A stretch of 21,004 nucleotides of DNA. It comes from DATBDM01 sp036269915 (GTDB taxonomy: Bacteria > Actinomycetota > Thermoleophilia > Solirubrobacterales > Solirubrobacteraceae). This document shows, piece after piece, positions 1 through 7,711 of this stretch (positions are counted from its first letter, which is position 1; each line of letters begins with the position of its first letter). A program made the translations under genes and the position numbers. The notes beneath the pieces were generated by a model. It saw nothing but the letters and a program-made list of their open reading frames with translations, was not told the DNA's origin and did no database searches. The stretch covers positions 1 through 21,004 of the forward strand of contig DATBDM010000207.1 of NCBI GenBank assembly GCA_036269915.1, given 5' to 3'.

Positions 1-964
1 TCGCGCCGCGGCCGTCGATCAGCTCGAGCGCGTCGGCGACGCGGTCGAGCGGGAAGCGGGCGCCGACGATCGGGCGCACGAAGCCCGACTCGATCAGGCC
101 GTCGATGGCGGCGCCGATCGAGCCGTTGAGGTCGGGCTTGCCGAGCGCGTAGGCGCCCCAGCCCGCGCCGATGACCTCCGTGTTGCGCAGCAGCAGGCGG
201 TTGACCCGGACCTCCGGGATCGAGCCGCCGGTGAAACCGACGACGACCACGCGGCCGCCCTCGCGCAGGGCGCGCAGCGAGTCCGTGAAGCGATCGCCGC
301 CGACCGGGTCGAGGACCAGATCGACGCCACCGCCGGAGGCCTCGACCGCCTGCTCGCGCCACGGCCCGTCCGAGCGGACGACGGCGTCCGCGCCGGCCTC
401 GCGCGCGACCGCCTCCTTCTCGTCGCTCGACACGACCGCGATCGTGCGCGCGCCAAGCCCGCGGGCGACCTGCAGCGCGGCCGTACCGACGCCGCCGGCC
501 GCGCCATGCACGAGCACCTGCTCGCCCTCGGCCAGGCGCCCGCGCAGCTTCAGCGCGAAGTAGGCCGTGTGGTAGTTGAGGATCAGCCCCGCGCCCTGCG
601 CGAAGTCGAGCGCCTCGGGCAGCGGGAACGTCATCCAGGTCGGCGAGACCGCGACCTCCGCGAAGCCGCCGAGCATCGGGAACGCCGCGACCCGGTCCCC
701 AGCGGACAGGCCGCTGTCGGCCGGCGCCGAGCGCACCACGCCCGCGACCTCCGAGCCGGGGACGAACGGCAGCTCGGGCTTGAGCTGGTACTCGCCGCGG
801 CTCTGCAGCACCTCGGGGAACGATACGCCGGCGGCACGCACGTCCACGATGACCCCGGAGCCCGGCGTGAGCATGTGCCCCGCGGCCGGGTCCGGCTCGG
901 CGACGTCGGAGCCGACCTCGATCGCGCCCGGCCCGTCGAGCGAGACGATCCGCGCGGCCCTCAT
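1..964 (-). CDS. NADPH:quinone oxidoreductase-like zinc-independent MDR protein (partial, C-terminus off window)
   Basis: This is a medium-chain dehydrogenase/reductase of the quinone oxidoreductase type, expected to reduce quinones or enones with NADPH in the cytoplasm. The 321 visible residues begin MRAARIVSLDGPG. They contain the VPGSEVAG segment (about 68-75), the nucleotide-binding GAAGGVG loop (154-160) and the late motif VVGFTGGSIP (241-250). I see no cluster of zinc-ligand cysteines, as expected for the QOR branch. The family is about 325-335 residues long, so only about ten residues are lost past base 1. The ATG at 964-962 overlaps the TGA of the upstream acyl-CoA dehydrogenase as ATGA (961-964), which implies translational coupling as the last visible gene of the TetR-led operon. 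Its substrate is unknown; in this context it may reduce an enoyl intermediate. The family call is firm and the role is inferred. Confidence 0.88.
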   Translation of the reverse strand, partial: MRAARIVSLDGPGAIEVGSDVAEPDPAAGHMLTPGSGVIVDVRAAGVSFPEVLQSRGEYQLKPELPFVPGSEVAGVVRSAPADSGLSAGDRVAAFPMLGGFAEVAVSPTWMTFPLPEALDFAQGAGLILNYHTAYFALKLRGRLAEGEQVLVHGAAGGVGTAALQVARGLGARTIAVVSSDEKEAVAREAGADAVVRSDGPWREQAVEASGGGVDLVLDPVGGDRFTDSLRALREGGRVVVVGFTGGSIPEVRVNRLLLRNTEVIGAGWGAYALGKPDLNGSIGAAIDGLIESGFVRPIVGARFPLDRVADALELIDGRGA

Positions 965-2217
965 CCTGCCTCGCTGGCGCTCGTCACCGCTTCGCTCGCC
1001 GCAGACGGCCGGTGCCGGCGCAGCTCCTGACGCGCGATCGACATCTTGTGCACCTCGTCGGGCCCGTCGGCGAGCCGCAGCGTGCGCATGTGCGCGTACA
1101 GCGACGCGAGCGGGAAGTCGTCGGAGACGCCGCCGCCGCCGTGCACCTGGATCGCGCGGTCGATGACCTTGAGCGCCATCGACGGCGCCGCGACCTTGAT
1201 CGCCGCGATCTCCGTGCGCGCGTGGCGGTTGCCGACCGTGTCCATCAGCCACGCGGTCTTGAGGATCAGCAGCCGCGTCATCTCGATCTCGATCCGCGCC
1301 TCGGCGATCCAGTCGCGCACGTTCGAGCGCGACGACACCGGCTCGCCGAACGTCTCGCGCGCGTCGGCGCGCGTGCACATCAGCTCGAGCGCCCGCTCGG
1401 CGGCGCCGACCGCGCGCATGCAGTGGTGGATGCGCCCCGGCCCGAGCCGCGCCTGGGCGATCATGAACCCGGCGCCCTCCCCTGCGATCAGGTTCTCGGC
1501 CGGCACGCGGACGCCCTCGAAGCTGACCTCGGCGTGCCCCTCGACGTCGACGTAGCCGAACACCGGCAGGTTGCGCACGACGGTCACGCCCGGCGTGTCG
1601 ATCGGGACCAGGACCATCGACTGCTGCGCGTACGGCGCGGCGTCCGGATCGGTCTTGCCCATCACGATCAGGATCCGGCAGCGCGGGCTCATCGCCCCGG
1701 ACGTCCACCACTTGCGCCCGTCGAGGACGAGCTCGTCGCCGTCGCGGACGATCCGCAGCCCGATGTTGCGCGCGTCCGAGCTGGCGACGTCCGGCTCGGT
1801 CATCGCGAATGCCGAGCGGATCTCGCCGTCGAGCAGCGGCCGCAGCCATTGGGCCTTCTGGACCTCGGTCCCGAACTGGTGCAGCACCTCCATGTTCCCG
1901 GTGTCGGGCGCGGAGCAGTTGCACGCCTCCGACGCGATGTAGACGCGCCCCATGATCTCGGCGAGCGGCGCGTACTCGAGGTTGGTCAGCCCGGGCCCCT
2001 CCTCGGAGCCCGGGAGGAACAGGTTCCACAGCCCGCGACGGCGGGCCTCCTCCTTGAGGTCCTCCATGATCTCCGGGTGCGGGTGCATCTCGCCGCGGGC
2101 CTGGGCCTCGCGCACCGCGGCCGCGTAGACCGGCTCGGCCGGGATGACGTGCTCGTCCATGAACGCCAGCAGCCGCTCGCGGAACTCGGTCGCGCGCTCC
2201 GAGGGCTCGAAGTTCAC
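961..2217 (-). CDS. acyl-CoA dehydrogenase, ACAD10/11-like
   Basis: This FAD-dependent acyl-CoA dehydrogenase of 418 residues should introduce the 2,3-double bond into an acyl-CoA. It begins VNFEPSERATEF. The flavin signature AMTEPDVASSDARN lies at about 138-151 and GRKWWTSGAM at 167-176. The C-terminal helical domain carries VHGGGGVSDDFPLA and ends in RLADGPDEVHKMSIARQELRRH, the arrangement of the ACAD10/11 branch. The GTG start at 2217 is chosen because it overlaps the SDR stop as GTGA (2214-2217) and sits 7 nt after an AAGGAGG Shine-Dalgarno core. An upstream in-frame start would run into the SDR gene. It is the third acyl-CoA dehydrogenase of this operon, which suggests that different chain positions or branched substrates are handled. 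The family is certain; the substrate is unknown. Confidence 0.93.
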   Translation of the reverse strand: MNFEPSERATEFRERLLAFMDEHVIPAEPVYAAAVREAQARGEMHPHPEIMEDLKEEARRRGLWNLFLPGSEEGPGLTNLEYAPLAEIMGRVYIASEACNCSAPDTGNMEVLHQFGTEVQKAQWLRPLLDGEIRSAFAMTEPDVASSDARNIGLRIVRDGDELVLDGRKWWTSGAMSPRCRILIVMGKTDPDAAPYAQQSMVLVPIDTPGVTVVRNLPVFGYVDVEGHAEVSFEGVRVPAENLIAGEGAGFMIAQARLGPGRIHHCMRAVGAAERALELMCTRADARETFGEPVSSRSNVRDWIAEARIEIEMTRLLILKTAWLMDTVGNRHARTEIAAIKVAAPSMALKVIDRAIQVHGGGGVSDDFPLASLYAHMRTLRLADGPDEVHKMSIARQELRRHRPSAASEAVTSASEAG

Positions 2218-2969
2218 GCCGTCACCTCCTTGCCCGGGCCGGGGACGCGGCGGAAGCGGAACGCCTCCGGCTCGCGGTCGGGTTGCACGAACCAGCACTC
2301 GCCGCTCATGTCGCCGGTGAACAGCGACATCACGGCGGCCGCGACCGCGGGGGCCGGGATGATCTTGAAGCCCTGCTCGGCGAGGTACTCACGGATCGGG
2401 TCGACGATCGCCGACTCCGCGAAGCCGGGGCAGACGGCGTTCATGCGGATGCCGTCGGCGAGCAGCGCCGGTCCGAGCGAGCGGGTGAGGCCGACGACCG
2501 CGTGCTTGTTCGCCGCGTAGATCGGGTCCAGCGGGACGCCGGTGAGGCCGGCGAGCGAGGCGGTCGCGACGATCGCGCCGCCACCGCGCGCCTTCAGCGC
2601 CGGCAGCACGGCGTGCACGCCGAAGACGACGCCGTCGAGGTTCACGCCGATCGCGCGGCGGTAGAGCTGCGGGTCGAAGTCCTCGCCGAGGCTGCAGAAG
2701 CTCGCGATGCCCGCGTTGAGGTGCACGAGGTCGAGGCCGCCGTAGGCCTCGGTCGCGGAGGCGACGGCGGCGAGGTTCGACTCGAGGTCGGCGACGTCGG
2801 TGCGCACGAAGACGCCGCCGACGCGCTCGGCGACCGCCTCGCCGCCCTCGACATCGACGTCGGCGACGACGATCCGCGCGCCCGCCGCCGCGAGCGCCTC
2901 GCACGTCGCCGCGCCGAGCCCGCCGGCGCCGCCTGTGACGAGCGCGACCTTGCCCTCGACCCCGCTCAC
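2214..2969 (-). CDS. short-chain dehydrogenase/reductase (SDR)
   Basis: This is a classical SDR of 251 residues, expected to oxidise or reduce a hydroxyl/keto group with NAD(P)(H). In this operon a 3-hydroxyacyl-CoA or related intermediate is the likely substrate. The N-terminal Rossmann glycine motif TGGAGGLG is at 12-19, and an acidic VADVDVEGG stretch after beta-2 favours NAD(H). NAG is at 85-87 and the catalytic Ser138, Tyr151 and Lys155 (YAANK) are all present. The GTG start at 2969 overlaps the stop of the preceding acyl-CoA dehydrogenase as GTGA (2966-2969), and its stop overlaps the next start the same way. A much longer in-frame reading exists upstream, but it runs through the neighbouring gene on the same strand in another frame and is not credible. 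The C-terminal region (about 216-251) looks variable and may set substrate specificity. Confidence 0.93.
   Translation of the reverse strand: MSGVEGKVALVTGGAGGLGAATCEALAAAGARIVVADVDVEGGEAVAERVGGVFVRTDVADLESNLAAVASATEAYGGLDLVHLNAGIASFCSLGEDFDPQLYRRAIGVNLDGVVFGVHAVLPALKARGGGAIVATASLAGLTGVPLDPIYAANKHAVVGLTRSLGPALLADGIRMNAVCPGFAESAIVDPIREYLAEQGFKIIPAPAVAAAVMSLFTGDMSGECWFVQPDREPEAFRFRRVPGPGKEVTA
2222..2231 (-). promoter_or_regulatory. near-perfect Shine-Dalgarno inside the SDR gene end
   Basis: On the minus strand AAGGAGGTGA is a ten-base match to the anti-Shine-Dalgarno sequence. It lies 4 nt before the GTG at 2217 (7 nt counted from the GGAGG core) and is encoded within the last codons of the SDR gene. 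It fixes the start of the downstream acyl-CoA dehydrogenase and should give strong, partly independent re-initiation. Confidence 0.85.
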
Positions 2970-3973
2970 GCCGCGATCTCCGCGCCCGCGCGCAGCAGCG
3001 ACGCGACCGCCGCGCGATGCGCCCCGCCGCCGCCGAGGAACCGCGAGCCGACCTGCGCGCGCTTGAACAGCCAGTGCACGTCGGCCTCCCAGGTGAAGCC
3101 GATGCCGCCGTGCAGCTGGATCGCCCCCGCGGTCGTCGCCTGCGCCGCGTCCGACGCCCACGCCTTGGCCATCGCCGCCGCCATCGGCAGCCGCTCCGGC
3201 TCGGCGTCGGCGGTCCATGCCGCGAAGTAGGTCGCCACCCGCGCGCCCTCCGTGTCGAGCAGCATCTGCGCCGCGCGGTGCTGGACGGCCTGGAAGGAGC
3301 CGACCGGGACGCCGAACTGCTTGCGCTCCTTGACGTAGGCGACGGTCATGTCCAGCGCGCGCTGGCTGACGCCGGTGAGCTCCGCCGAGACGGCGACCAG
3401 CGCACGGGCCAGGGCCTCGCCCGCGTCGCCGGCGAGCGGCTCGCCGCCGGCGCTCACGCGGCCGTGGCGGCGCGTCGGGTCGATCGCGATGACCGCCTCC
3501 GCCCCGCCCTCGACCACCTCGCCGCGGGAGCCATCGGCCTCGAAGAGGACGACGACGTCGGCGCCCTCCGCGTCGGGGACGAGCTCGGCGACGCCGTCGC
3601 GCACCACGCCCAGCGCGCCGCGGGCGGAGCCGCTCGCCAGCGCGCCGAGCCAGCGCTCGCTCTGCGCGTCCGAGCCGGCGTGCTCGATCGCGAGACCGGC
3701 GAGCGCGGAGCCGAGCAGCGGCGTGACCGCGCAGGCGGCGCCGAGCTCCTCGAGCAGCACGCACAGCTCGACGAGGCCGAGGCCCTGCCCGCCGTGCTCC
3801 TCCGCGATAGCGATGCCCGGCCAGCCGAGCTCGCACAGCTCGCTCCAGAGCGCGTCGTCGTACGCGGCCGCCTCGGCCGCCTTGCGCACCTGCTCGAAGC
3901 CCGAGCGGCTGGCGAGCAGGTCGTGGGCCGTGCGCTTGATGTCCTGCTGGTCCTCGGAGAGGTCGAACCGCAT
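2966..3973 (-). CDS. acyl-CoA dehydrogenase family protein, short degenerate FadE subunit
   Basis: This ACAD-fold protein of 335 residues is shorter than the usual 380-400. The N-terminal helical domain (MRFDLSEDQQDIKRTAHDLL, then GWPGIAIAEEHGGQGLGLVE) and the C-terminal domain are typical. The latter has RKQFGVPVGSFQAVQH, which binds FAD across the subunit interface, and LHGGIGFTWEADVHWLF. The middle beta-domain (about 115-200) lacks the usual TEP..GSD flavin motif and the GxKxWxSGA segment. In actinobacterial FadE heteromers such as ChsE1/ChsE2 one partner is similarly degenerate, so I infer that it pairs with the acyl-CoA dehydrogenase directly upstream. The ATG at 3973 follows an AGGAGG site that overlaps the TAG stop of that gene (TAGGAGGCTGGC then ATG). 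Family sure; heteromer inferred. Confidence 0.9.
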   Translation of the reverse strand: MRFDLSEDQQDIKRTAHDLLASRSGFEQVRKAAEAAAYDDALWSELCELGWPGIAIAEEHGGQGLGLVELCVLLEELGAACAVTPLLGSALAGLAIEHAGSDAQSERWLGALASGSARGALGVVRDGVAELVPDAEGADVVVLFEADGSRGEVVEGGAEAVIAIDPTRRHGRVSAGGEPLAGDAGEALARALVAVSAELTGVSQRALDMTVAYVKERKQFGVPVGSFQAVQHRAAQMLLDTEGARVATYFAAWTADAEPERLPMAAAMAKAWASDAAQATTAGAIQLHGGIGFTWEADVHWLFKRAQVGSRFLGGGGAHRAAVASLLRAGAEIAA

Positions 3974-3982
3974 GCCAGCCTC

Positions 3983-5119
3983 CTAGCGAGCCCGGGGCAG
4001 GCCCATGACCCGCTCGGCGACGATGTTCTTCAGGATCTCGGTGGTGCCGCCCTCGATCGAGTTGCCGGGCGAGCGCAGCAGCTCGTAGGCCCACGGCGTC
4101 CCCGCTGTCAGCGCCTCGGCGCCGAGCACGTCGGCCGCGAGCTGCGAGAGCCGCTGGTTGGTGTCCGACCACAGCCACTTGGTCAGCGAGCCCTCCGGCC
4201 CGGGCTGGCCGTAGCGCTCGATCGTGGACAGCCCCTTCCAGGCCAGCAGCCGCAGGATCTCCGTGCGCACGTGGAGGTCGGCGAGCGTGTCGGCGAGCCG
4301 CGCGTCGTCGAGCGCGCTGTTCGACGTCGCCCGCCCGATCAGGTCGTCGAGGTGCTGGCGCAGGCGCACCTGCAGGAAGAACGCGAGGCCGGCGCGCTCG
4401 TTCATCAGCGTGGTCAGCGCGACCTTCCAGCCGTTGCCGACGCCGCCGACGACGTTCTCGCCGGGGATCCGCGCCTGGTCGATGAACAGCTCGTTGAACT
4501 CCGCCTCGCCGGTGATCTGGCGCAGCGGCCGGACCTGGACCGCGTCCTGCTCCATGTCCATCAGGAAGTAGGTGAGGCCCTTGTGCTTGGCGGCCTCGGT
4601 GTCCGTGCGCGCGACGAGCATGCACCACTTCGAGTACTGGGCACCGCTCGTCCAGACCTTCTGCCCGGTCACGACCCAGTCGTCGCCGTCGGGGACCGCA
4701 CGGGTCTTGAGCGAGGCCAGGTCCGAGCCGGCGTCGGGCTCCGAGAAGCCCTGGCACCAGATCTCCTCGGCGGAGAGGATCGGCTCGAGGTAGCGATCCT
4801 TCTGCTCGTCGGTGCCCCAGACCATCACGGTCGGGCCGCCGAGCAGCAGGCCGAGCACGTTCGCCGGCAGCGGCCCGCGCGCCCGGCCGAGCTCCTCGAA
4901 GAAGATCGCCGTCTCCATCAGCGACGCGCCGCGGCCGCCGTACTCCTTCGGCCAGTGCACCCCCGCCCACCCGCCCTCGTGCAGCCGGCGCTGCCAGTCG
5001 CGCGCCCAGGCGTAGCGGGCGTCGTCGCCCTCGGGCGCGTCGCCGGGCGGATTCGCGTCCAGCCACGCGCGCAGCTCGTCGCGGAACGCGAGCTGCGTGT
5101 CGCTGAAGGTCAGGTCCAC
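3983..5119 (-). CDS. acyl-CoA dehydrogenase, FadE-type catalytic subunit
   Basis: This is a full-length acyl-CoA dehydrogenase of 378 residues beginning VDLTFSDTQLAFRDEL. It shows the N-terminal WPKEYGGRGASLMETAIFFEELG segment, the flavin motif CQGFSEPDAGSDLASLKT and GQKVWTSGAQYS in the beta-domain. The C-terminal SIEGGTTEILKNIVAER carries the glutamate-rich loop that holds the catalytic base in this branch. It should desaturate an acyl-CoA with transfer of electrons to ETF. The GTG start at 5119 lies 4 nt after the tetR stop, with a GAGGAG site overlapping the tetR end about 11 nt upstream. Reading further upstream would run into tetR. Together with the degenerate 335-residue protein next to it, it probably forms a hetero-oligomeric FadE. 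The substrate is unknown; steroid side chains or branched acids are possible. Confidence 0.93.
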   Translation of the reverse strand: MDLTFSDTQLAFRDELRAWLDANPPGDAPEGDDARYAWARDWQRRLHEGGWAGVHWPKEYGGRGASLMETAIFFEELGRARGPLPANVLGLLLGGPTVMVWGTDEQKDRYLEPILSAEEIWCQGFSEPDAGSDLASLKTRAVPDGDDWVVTGQKVWTSGAQYSKWCMLVARTDTEAAKHKGLTYFLMDMEQDAVQVRPLRQITGEAEFNELFIDQARIPGENVVGGVGNGWKVALTTLMNERAGLAFFLQVRLRQHLDDLIGRATSNSALDDARLADTLADLHVRTEILRLLAWKGLSTIERYGQPGPEGSLTKWLWSDTNQRLSQLAADVLGAEALTAGTPWAYELLRSPGNSIEGGTTEILKNIVAERVMGLPRAR

Positions 5120-5123
5120 GGTG

Positions 5124-5744
5124 TCAGGTCTCCTCGGGATCAGGGTTCGCCGCGCCCAGCAGCACGGACTCGGCGCAGTCGCAGAAGACGTCCTCGAGCT
5201 CGGCGAGGTCCGGGTCCCCCGGGCGCGCGAGCCGCTCGGCGATGAGCTGCTCTGTGCCGGCGCAGAGGATGAACAGCGCGTCGGGCGCCGGCTCGCGGCG
5301 CGCGTCGCCCTGCGCGCGCGCCTGCTCGAAGGCGGCGTGGTAGCGCTCGGCAAAGCGTCGCAGCACGTCGGCGCGGGCCTGCATCGCGCCCGGCCCGGCG
5401 GCGTGGATCTCGCGCAGGTAGGTGCGCGCGAAGCGGGGCTCGCCCGCGAGCGCCTCGAGGTGGGCGCGGATGCCCGCGCGCAGCTGCGCGCGCCAGTCGC
5501 CGCGCGCGCCGGCGACCGCCGAGCGGACCGTGTCGAGCAGCACGTCGACGCCATGCCGGTAGGCCTCGAGGAAGCAGTCCTCCTTGGAGGCGAACTGCTC
5601 GTAGAAGGTCGTCCGCGACACGCCGGCGGCGCCTACGACGTCGGTGACGGTCGCGCCCGCGAAGCCCTTGTCGGCGACGACCTCGGTCATCGCCGACAGC
5701 AGGCGCGCCCGCTGGTCGAGCGTCGTGGTGGTCACCTCCGCCAC
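5124..5744 (-). CDS. TetR/AcrR-family transcriptional regulator
   Basis: This 206-residue regulator has a TetR-type helix-turn-helix at about 30-56 (GATVTDVVGAAGVSRTTFYEQFASKE) followed by an all-helical ligand and dimer domain. It is the first gene of the co-directional catabolic operon, and its stop is 4 nt from the next start. It probably represses the operon and releases on binding a CoA-ester or free-acid intermediate, by analogy with KstR/FadR-type TetR proteins. The GTG at 5744 is chosen. A later in-frame GTG (codon 4) preceded by GGAGG is an alternative. A perfect palindrome at 5750-5764 lies immediately upstream and overlaps a possible -10 box, which suggests autoregulation. The ligand is unknown. 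Confidence 0.92.
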   Translation of the reverse strand: MAEVTTTTLDQRARLLSAMTEVVADKGFAGATVTDVVGAAGVSRTTFYEQFASKEDCFLEAYRHGVDVLLDTVRSAVAGARGDWRAQLRAGIRAHLEALAGEPRFARTYLREIHAAGPGAMQARADVLRRFAERYHAAFEQARAQGDARREPAPDALFILCAGTEQLIAERLARPGDPDLAELEDVFCDCAESVLLGAANPDPEET

Positions 5745-5749
5745 CGCGC

Positions 5750-5764
5750 GTACCTTACAGGTAC
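5750..5764. promoter_or_regulatory. candidate TetR operator (perfect 6-bp inverted repeat)
   Basis: GTACCT-tac-AGGTAC is a perfect inverted repeat with 6-bp arms, placed 5 bp upstream of the tetR start codon in the 33-bp gap after the STAS gene. TetR-family proteins commonly bind palindromes of about 15 bp in this position. It overlaps the TAAGGT box, so binding would block transcription. That the adjacent TetR binds here is inference. Confidence 0.65.
5752..5757 (-). promoter_or_regulatory. candidate -10 box for leaderless tetR transcript
   Basis: TAAGGT on the minus strand fits TANNNT and ends 7 nt before the GTG at 5744, so transcription would start at or very near the start codon. It is embedded in the palindrome 5750-5764. 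I see no convincing -35 box. Confidence 0.45.
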
Positions 5765-5777
5765 ACGGACGCCGGGC

Positions 5778-6617
5778 TCAGAGCCGTCGCTGTGCGCGCT
5801 CGATGCCGCTCTCGAGGTCGCCGGCCGACTCGATGCGGCTGAGGTCGACCCCCGCGGTCACGAGCGTCTGCGCGATCTCGCCCGAGAGGCCGGAGACGAT
5901 CACCGCAGCGCCCATCATGCCCGCGCTGTCGACGGTGCCGATCAGGCCGTTGGCCACCATCGAGTCGATGTCGGGGACACCGGTCACGTCGATCACGACC
6001 GCCTGCGCGCGCCGCCCGCGGATGCCGTCGAGCAGCGCGGCGCGCAGCCCGGCGAGCCGGTCGGGGTCCAGCGCGCCGACGATCGGCAGCAGCAGCAGAC
6101 CGGCGCGCAGCTGCAGCACCGGGGTCGAGAGCGAGCGGATCGCCTGCTGCTGGCGCGCGATCACCTCGCGGCTCGTGTCGACGAAGGCGCCGCCGAACAC
6201 GGCGAGCGCGTCGTCGAGCCAGCGGTCGAGCGCGGCGACGTTGTCGCGCAGGTGCTCGCCGCCGATCGCGAACAGCCGCTCGATCAGGTCGAGCCGGAAC
6301 ATCTGCACGAGCTCGACCCAGGCGGCGAACGGGATCTCGGCCGTGGCGTAGCCGACCGCCTGGTTGCGCACGTTCTGCCAGTACGGCTCCCACTCGCCGC
6401 GGTCCATCGCGCCGCCGAGCAGCGCGTGCGAGCGTGCGTCCTCCTCGCTGTCCGGCGGCGTGGCCGCGATCAGCGGGCCGAAGTCGGGGTGCGTGGCGAG
6501 CCGCTCGCGCAGCACGCCCGAGAGCTCCTCGTGGATGCCGTCGTAGAAGCGCCACAGCCGGCGCATGGCCGCCTGGACCTCGGCATCGGGGGCGGCAGGG
6601 ACGGCGCCAGGGGCCAC
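5778..6617 (-). CDS. RsbR-like STAS-domain protein (stressosome-type sensor)
   Basis: This 279-residue protein has an N-terminal all-helical, globin-like sensor region (about 15-150) and a C-terminal STAS domain (about 163-275). The junction REVIARQQQAIRSLSTPV is the hallmark linker of RsbR paralogues. The segment DVTGVPDIDS (210-219) holds the conserved threonine and Ser219 where RsbR/RsbS-type proteins are phosphorylated by an RsbT-type kinase. It probably acts in a cytoplasmic stress-signalling complex. No kinase, phosphatase or RsbS gene is visible nearby, so it is an orphan. The start is uncertain: the GTG at 6617 has no Shine-Dalgarno but has TAGTCT 7 nt upstream, and an ATG at codon 18 is the alternative. 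It lies 24 bp after egtB on the same strand. Confidence 0.87.
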   Translation of the reverse strand: MAPGAVPAAPDAEVQAAMRRLWRFYDGIHEELSGVLRERLATHPDFGPLIAATPPDSEEDARSHALLGGAMDRGEWEPYWQNVRNQAVGYATAEIPFAAWVELVQMFRLDLIERLFAIGGEHLRDNVAALDRWLDDALAVFGGAFVDTSREVIARQQQAIRSLSTPVLQLRAGLLLLPIVGALDPDRLAGLRAALLDGIRGRRAQAVVIDVTGVPDIDSMVANGLIGTVDSAGMMGAAVIVSGLSGEIAQTLVTAGVDLSRIESAGDLESGIERAQRRL

Positions 6618-6624
6618 GGGGCGC

Positions 6625-6630
6625 AGACTA
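6625..6630 (-). promoter_or_regulatory. candidate -10 box for leaderless STAS gene
   Basis: TAGTCT on the minus strand fits TANNNT and ends 7 nt before the GTG at 6617, in the 24-bp gap after egtB. No Shine-Dalgarno is present and no clear -35 box is seen. Confidence 0.4.
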
Positions 6631-6641
6631 CACGCGCGCGC

Positions 6642-7703
6642 TCACCGTGCGATCCGGATTCCGGCGAAGAGCTGCCGGCGCTCGGGCAGGTCCCAGTTGC
6701 GGAAGTGCGGGGACGCCACGCGCGGGTGGGTGGCGGGCGAGGCGCCGCGGAGCACGCGGTAGCCGTCGTCGAAGAACACCTCGGAGTACTCGCGGTACGG
6801 GTGGGCGCGGAACCCGGGGTAGCCCCCGAAGCGGCTCTGCGTCCACTCCCAGACGCTGCCGACGCCTGCCAGTCGGCCCTGCAGGACGGCCTTCTCCCAT
6901 TCGAGCTCCGTGGGCAGGCGGGCGTCGACGGAGCGCGCGAAGGCCTCGGCCTCGTGATAGGAGACGTGCACGACGGCGGCGGCGGGGTCTCCTGTCGAGG
7001 CGCTCTGGGGACACTCGATGTCCTGGTCGAGCTTCCATGACCAGCCCTCGGCCGACCACCACTCGCGGCGCTCGTAGCCGCCGCCCTCGGCGAAGGTCAG
7101 CCAGGTGGCGTTGGAGACCGGCGAGCGGCCGATCGCGAAGGCCGGGAGATCGACGGCGTGCCGCGGGCGCTCGTTGTCGTAGGCGAAGCCGTCCGCGGGC
7201 GCGCCGAGCTCGGCCTCGCCCGCGCCGATCTCGACCAGCTCGAGACCGTCGCCGCCGGCCGGACCCCCGTCCCGGAAGCCGGGTGGCCGCAGCCCGGCGA
7301 GCGCCATCGCCTGCAGCATCGTCTCGGTGTGCTGGTACTCGTGGCGGACGACGAGCTCGAAGATCGTGCCGTCGTCGCTGGGATCGACCTGCCCGCTGCG
7401 GTCGCGGACCGCGTCCATGTACTCGCGCAGCTCCTCGCCGCGCAGGAAGTCCAGGCCGGCGCGGACCTCGCGCGGGGTCTCGAAGGCGTCGTAGAGCGCG
7501 GCGTGGTCCTCGAGCAGCAGCGGCATCCCGCCCAGCCGGTGCGCGATCCACAGGTCCTCGAATGCGGCGATGTGCCCGAGATCCCAGGCCATCGGGCTCA
7601 GGAACGGGACGATCGACGTCTCGAGCTGGCGGGTGTCGAGATGCCCGATCAGATCCAGCGTGTACCGGCGGGCGGCCTCCATGGCCTCGAGCTCGGACGG
7701 CAT
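6642..7703 (-). CDS. egtB: EgtB-type sulfoxide synthase / ergothioneine biosynthesis protein (DinB + FGE-sulfatase domains)
   Basis: EgtB is a non-haem iron enzyme joining hercynine to a cysteine-containing thiol by oxidative C-S bond formation. The 353 residues comprise an N-terminal DinB-like bundle (about 1-140) and a C-terminal formylglycine-generating-enzyme fold (about 155-353). The iron-binding histidines are His44 (WDLGHIAAFEDLW) and His121/His125 in RHEYQHTET, the HxxxHxE motif. WEW (285-287), GGYPGF (293-298) and RNWDLPERRQLFAG (335-348) match the EgtB active-site region; Tyr295 may be the catalytic tyrosine. It is shorter than mycobacterial EgtB (about 430). The other egt genes are not in the window, so a related SenA- or OvoA-like role cannot be excluded. 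The ATG at 7703 is the clear start. The gene diverges from the deacetylase operon. Confidence 0.85.
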   Translation of the reverse strand: MPSELEAMEAARRYTLDLIGHLDTRQLETSIVPFLSPMAWDLGHIAAFEDLWIAHRLGGMPLLLEDHAALYDAFETPREVRAGLDFLRGEELREYMDAVRDRSGQVDPSDDGTIFELVVRHEYQHTETMLQAMALAGLRPPGFRDGGPAGGDGLELVEIGAGEAELGAPADGFAYDNERPRHAVDLPAFAIGRSPVSNATWLTFAEGGGYERREWWSAEGWSWKLDQDIECPQSASTGDPAAAVVHVSYHEAEAFARSVDARLPTELEWEKAVLQGRLAGVGSVWEWTQSRFGGYPGFRAHPYREYSEVFFDDGYRVLRGASPATHPRVASPHFRNWDLPERRQLFAGIRIAR

Positions 7704-7711
7704 GCGGGGCG

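Noticed and set aside
2214..5066. Very long minus-strand open frame of 950 codons
   Set aside because: Only its last 251 codons (the SDR) are real. The rest is an out-of-frame reading of two acyl-CoA dehydrogenase genes, with arginine-rich low-complexity sequence typical of shadow frames in GC-rich DNA.
3017..5245. Plus-strand open frame of 742 codons
   Set aside because: It is antisense to the two FadE-type genes, arginine/alanine/leucine-rich, with no recognisable domain.
5097..7040. Plus-strand open frame of 647 codons
   Set aside because: It is antisense to tetR, the STAS gene and part of egtB, all of which have clear families and motifs.
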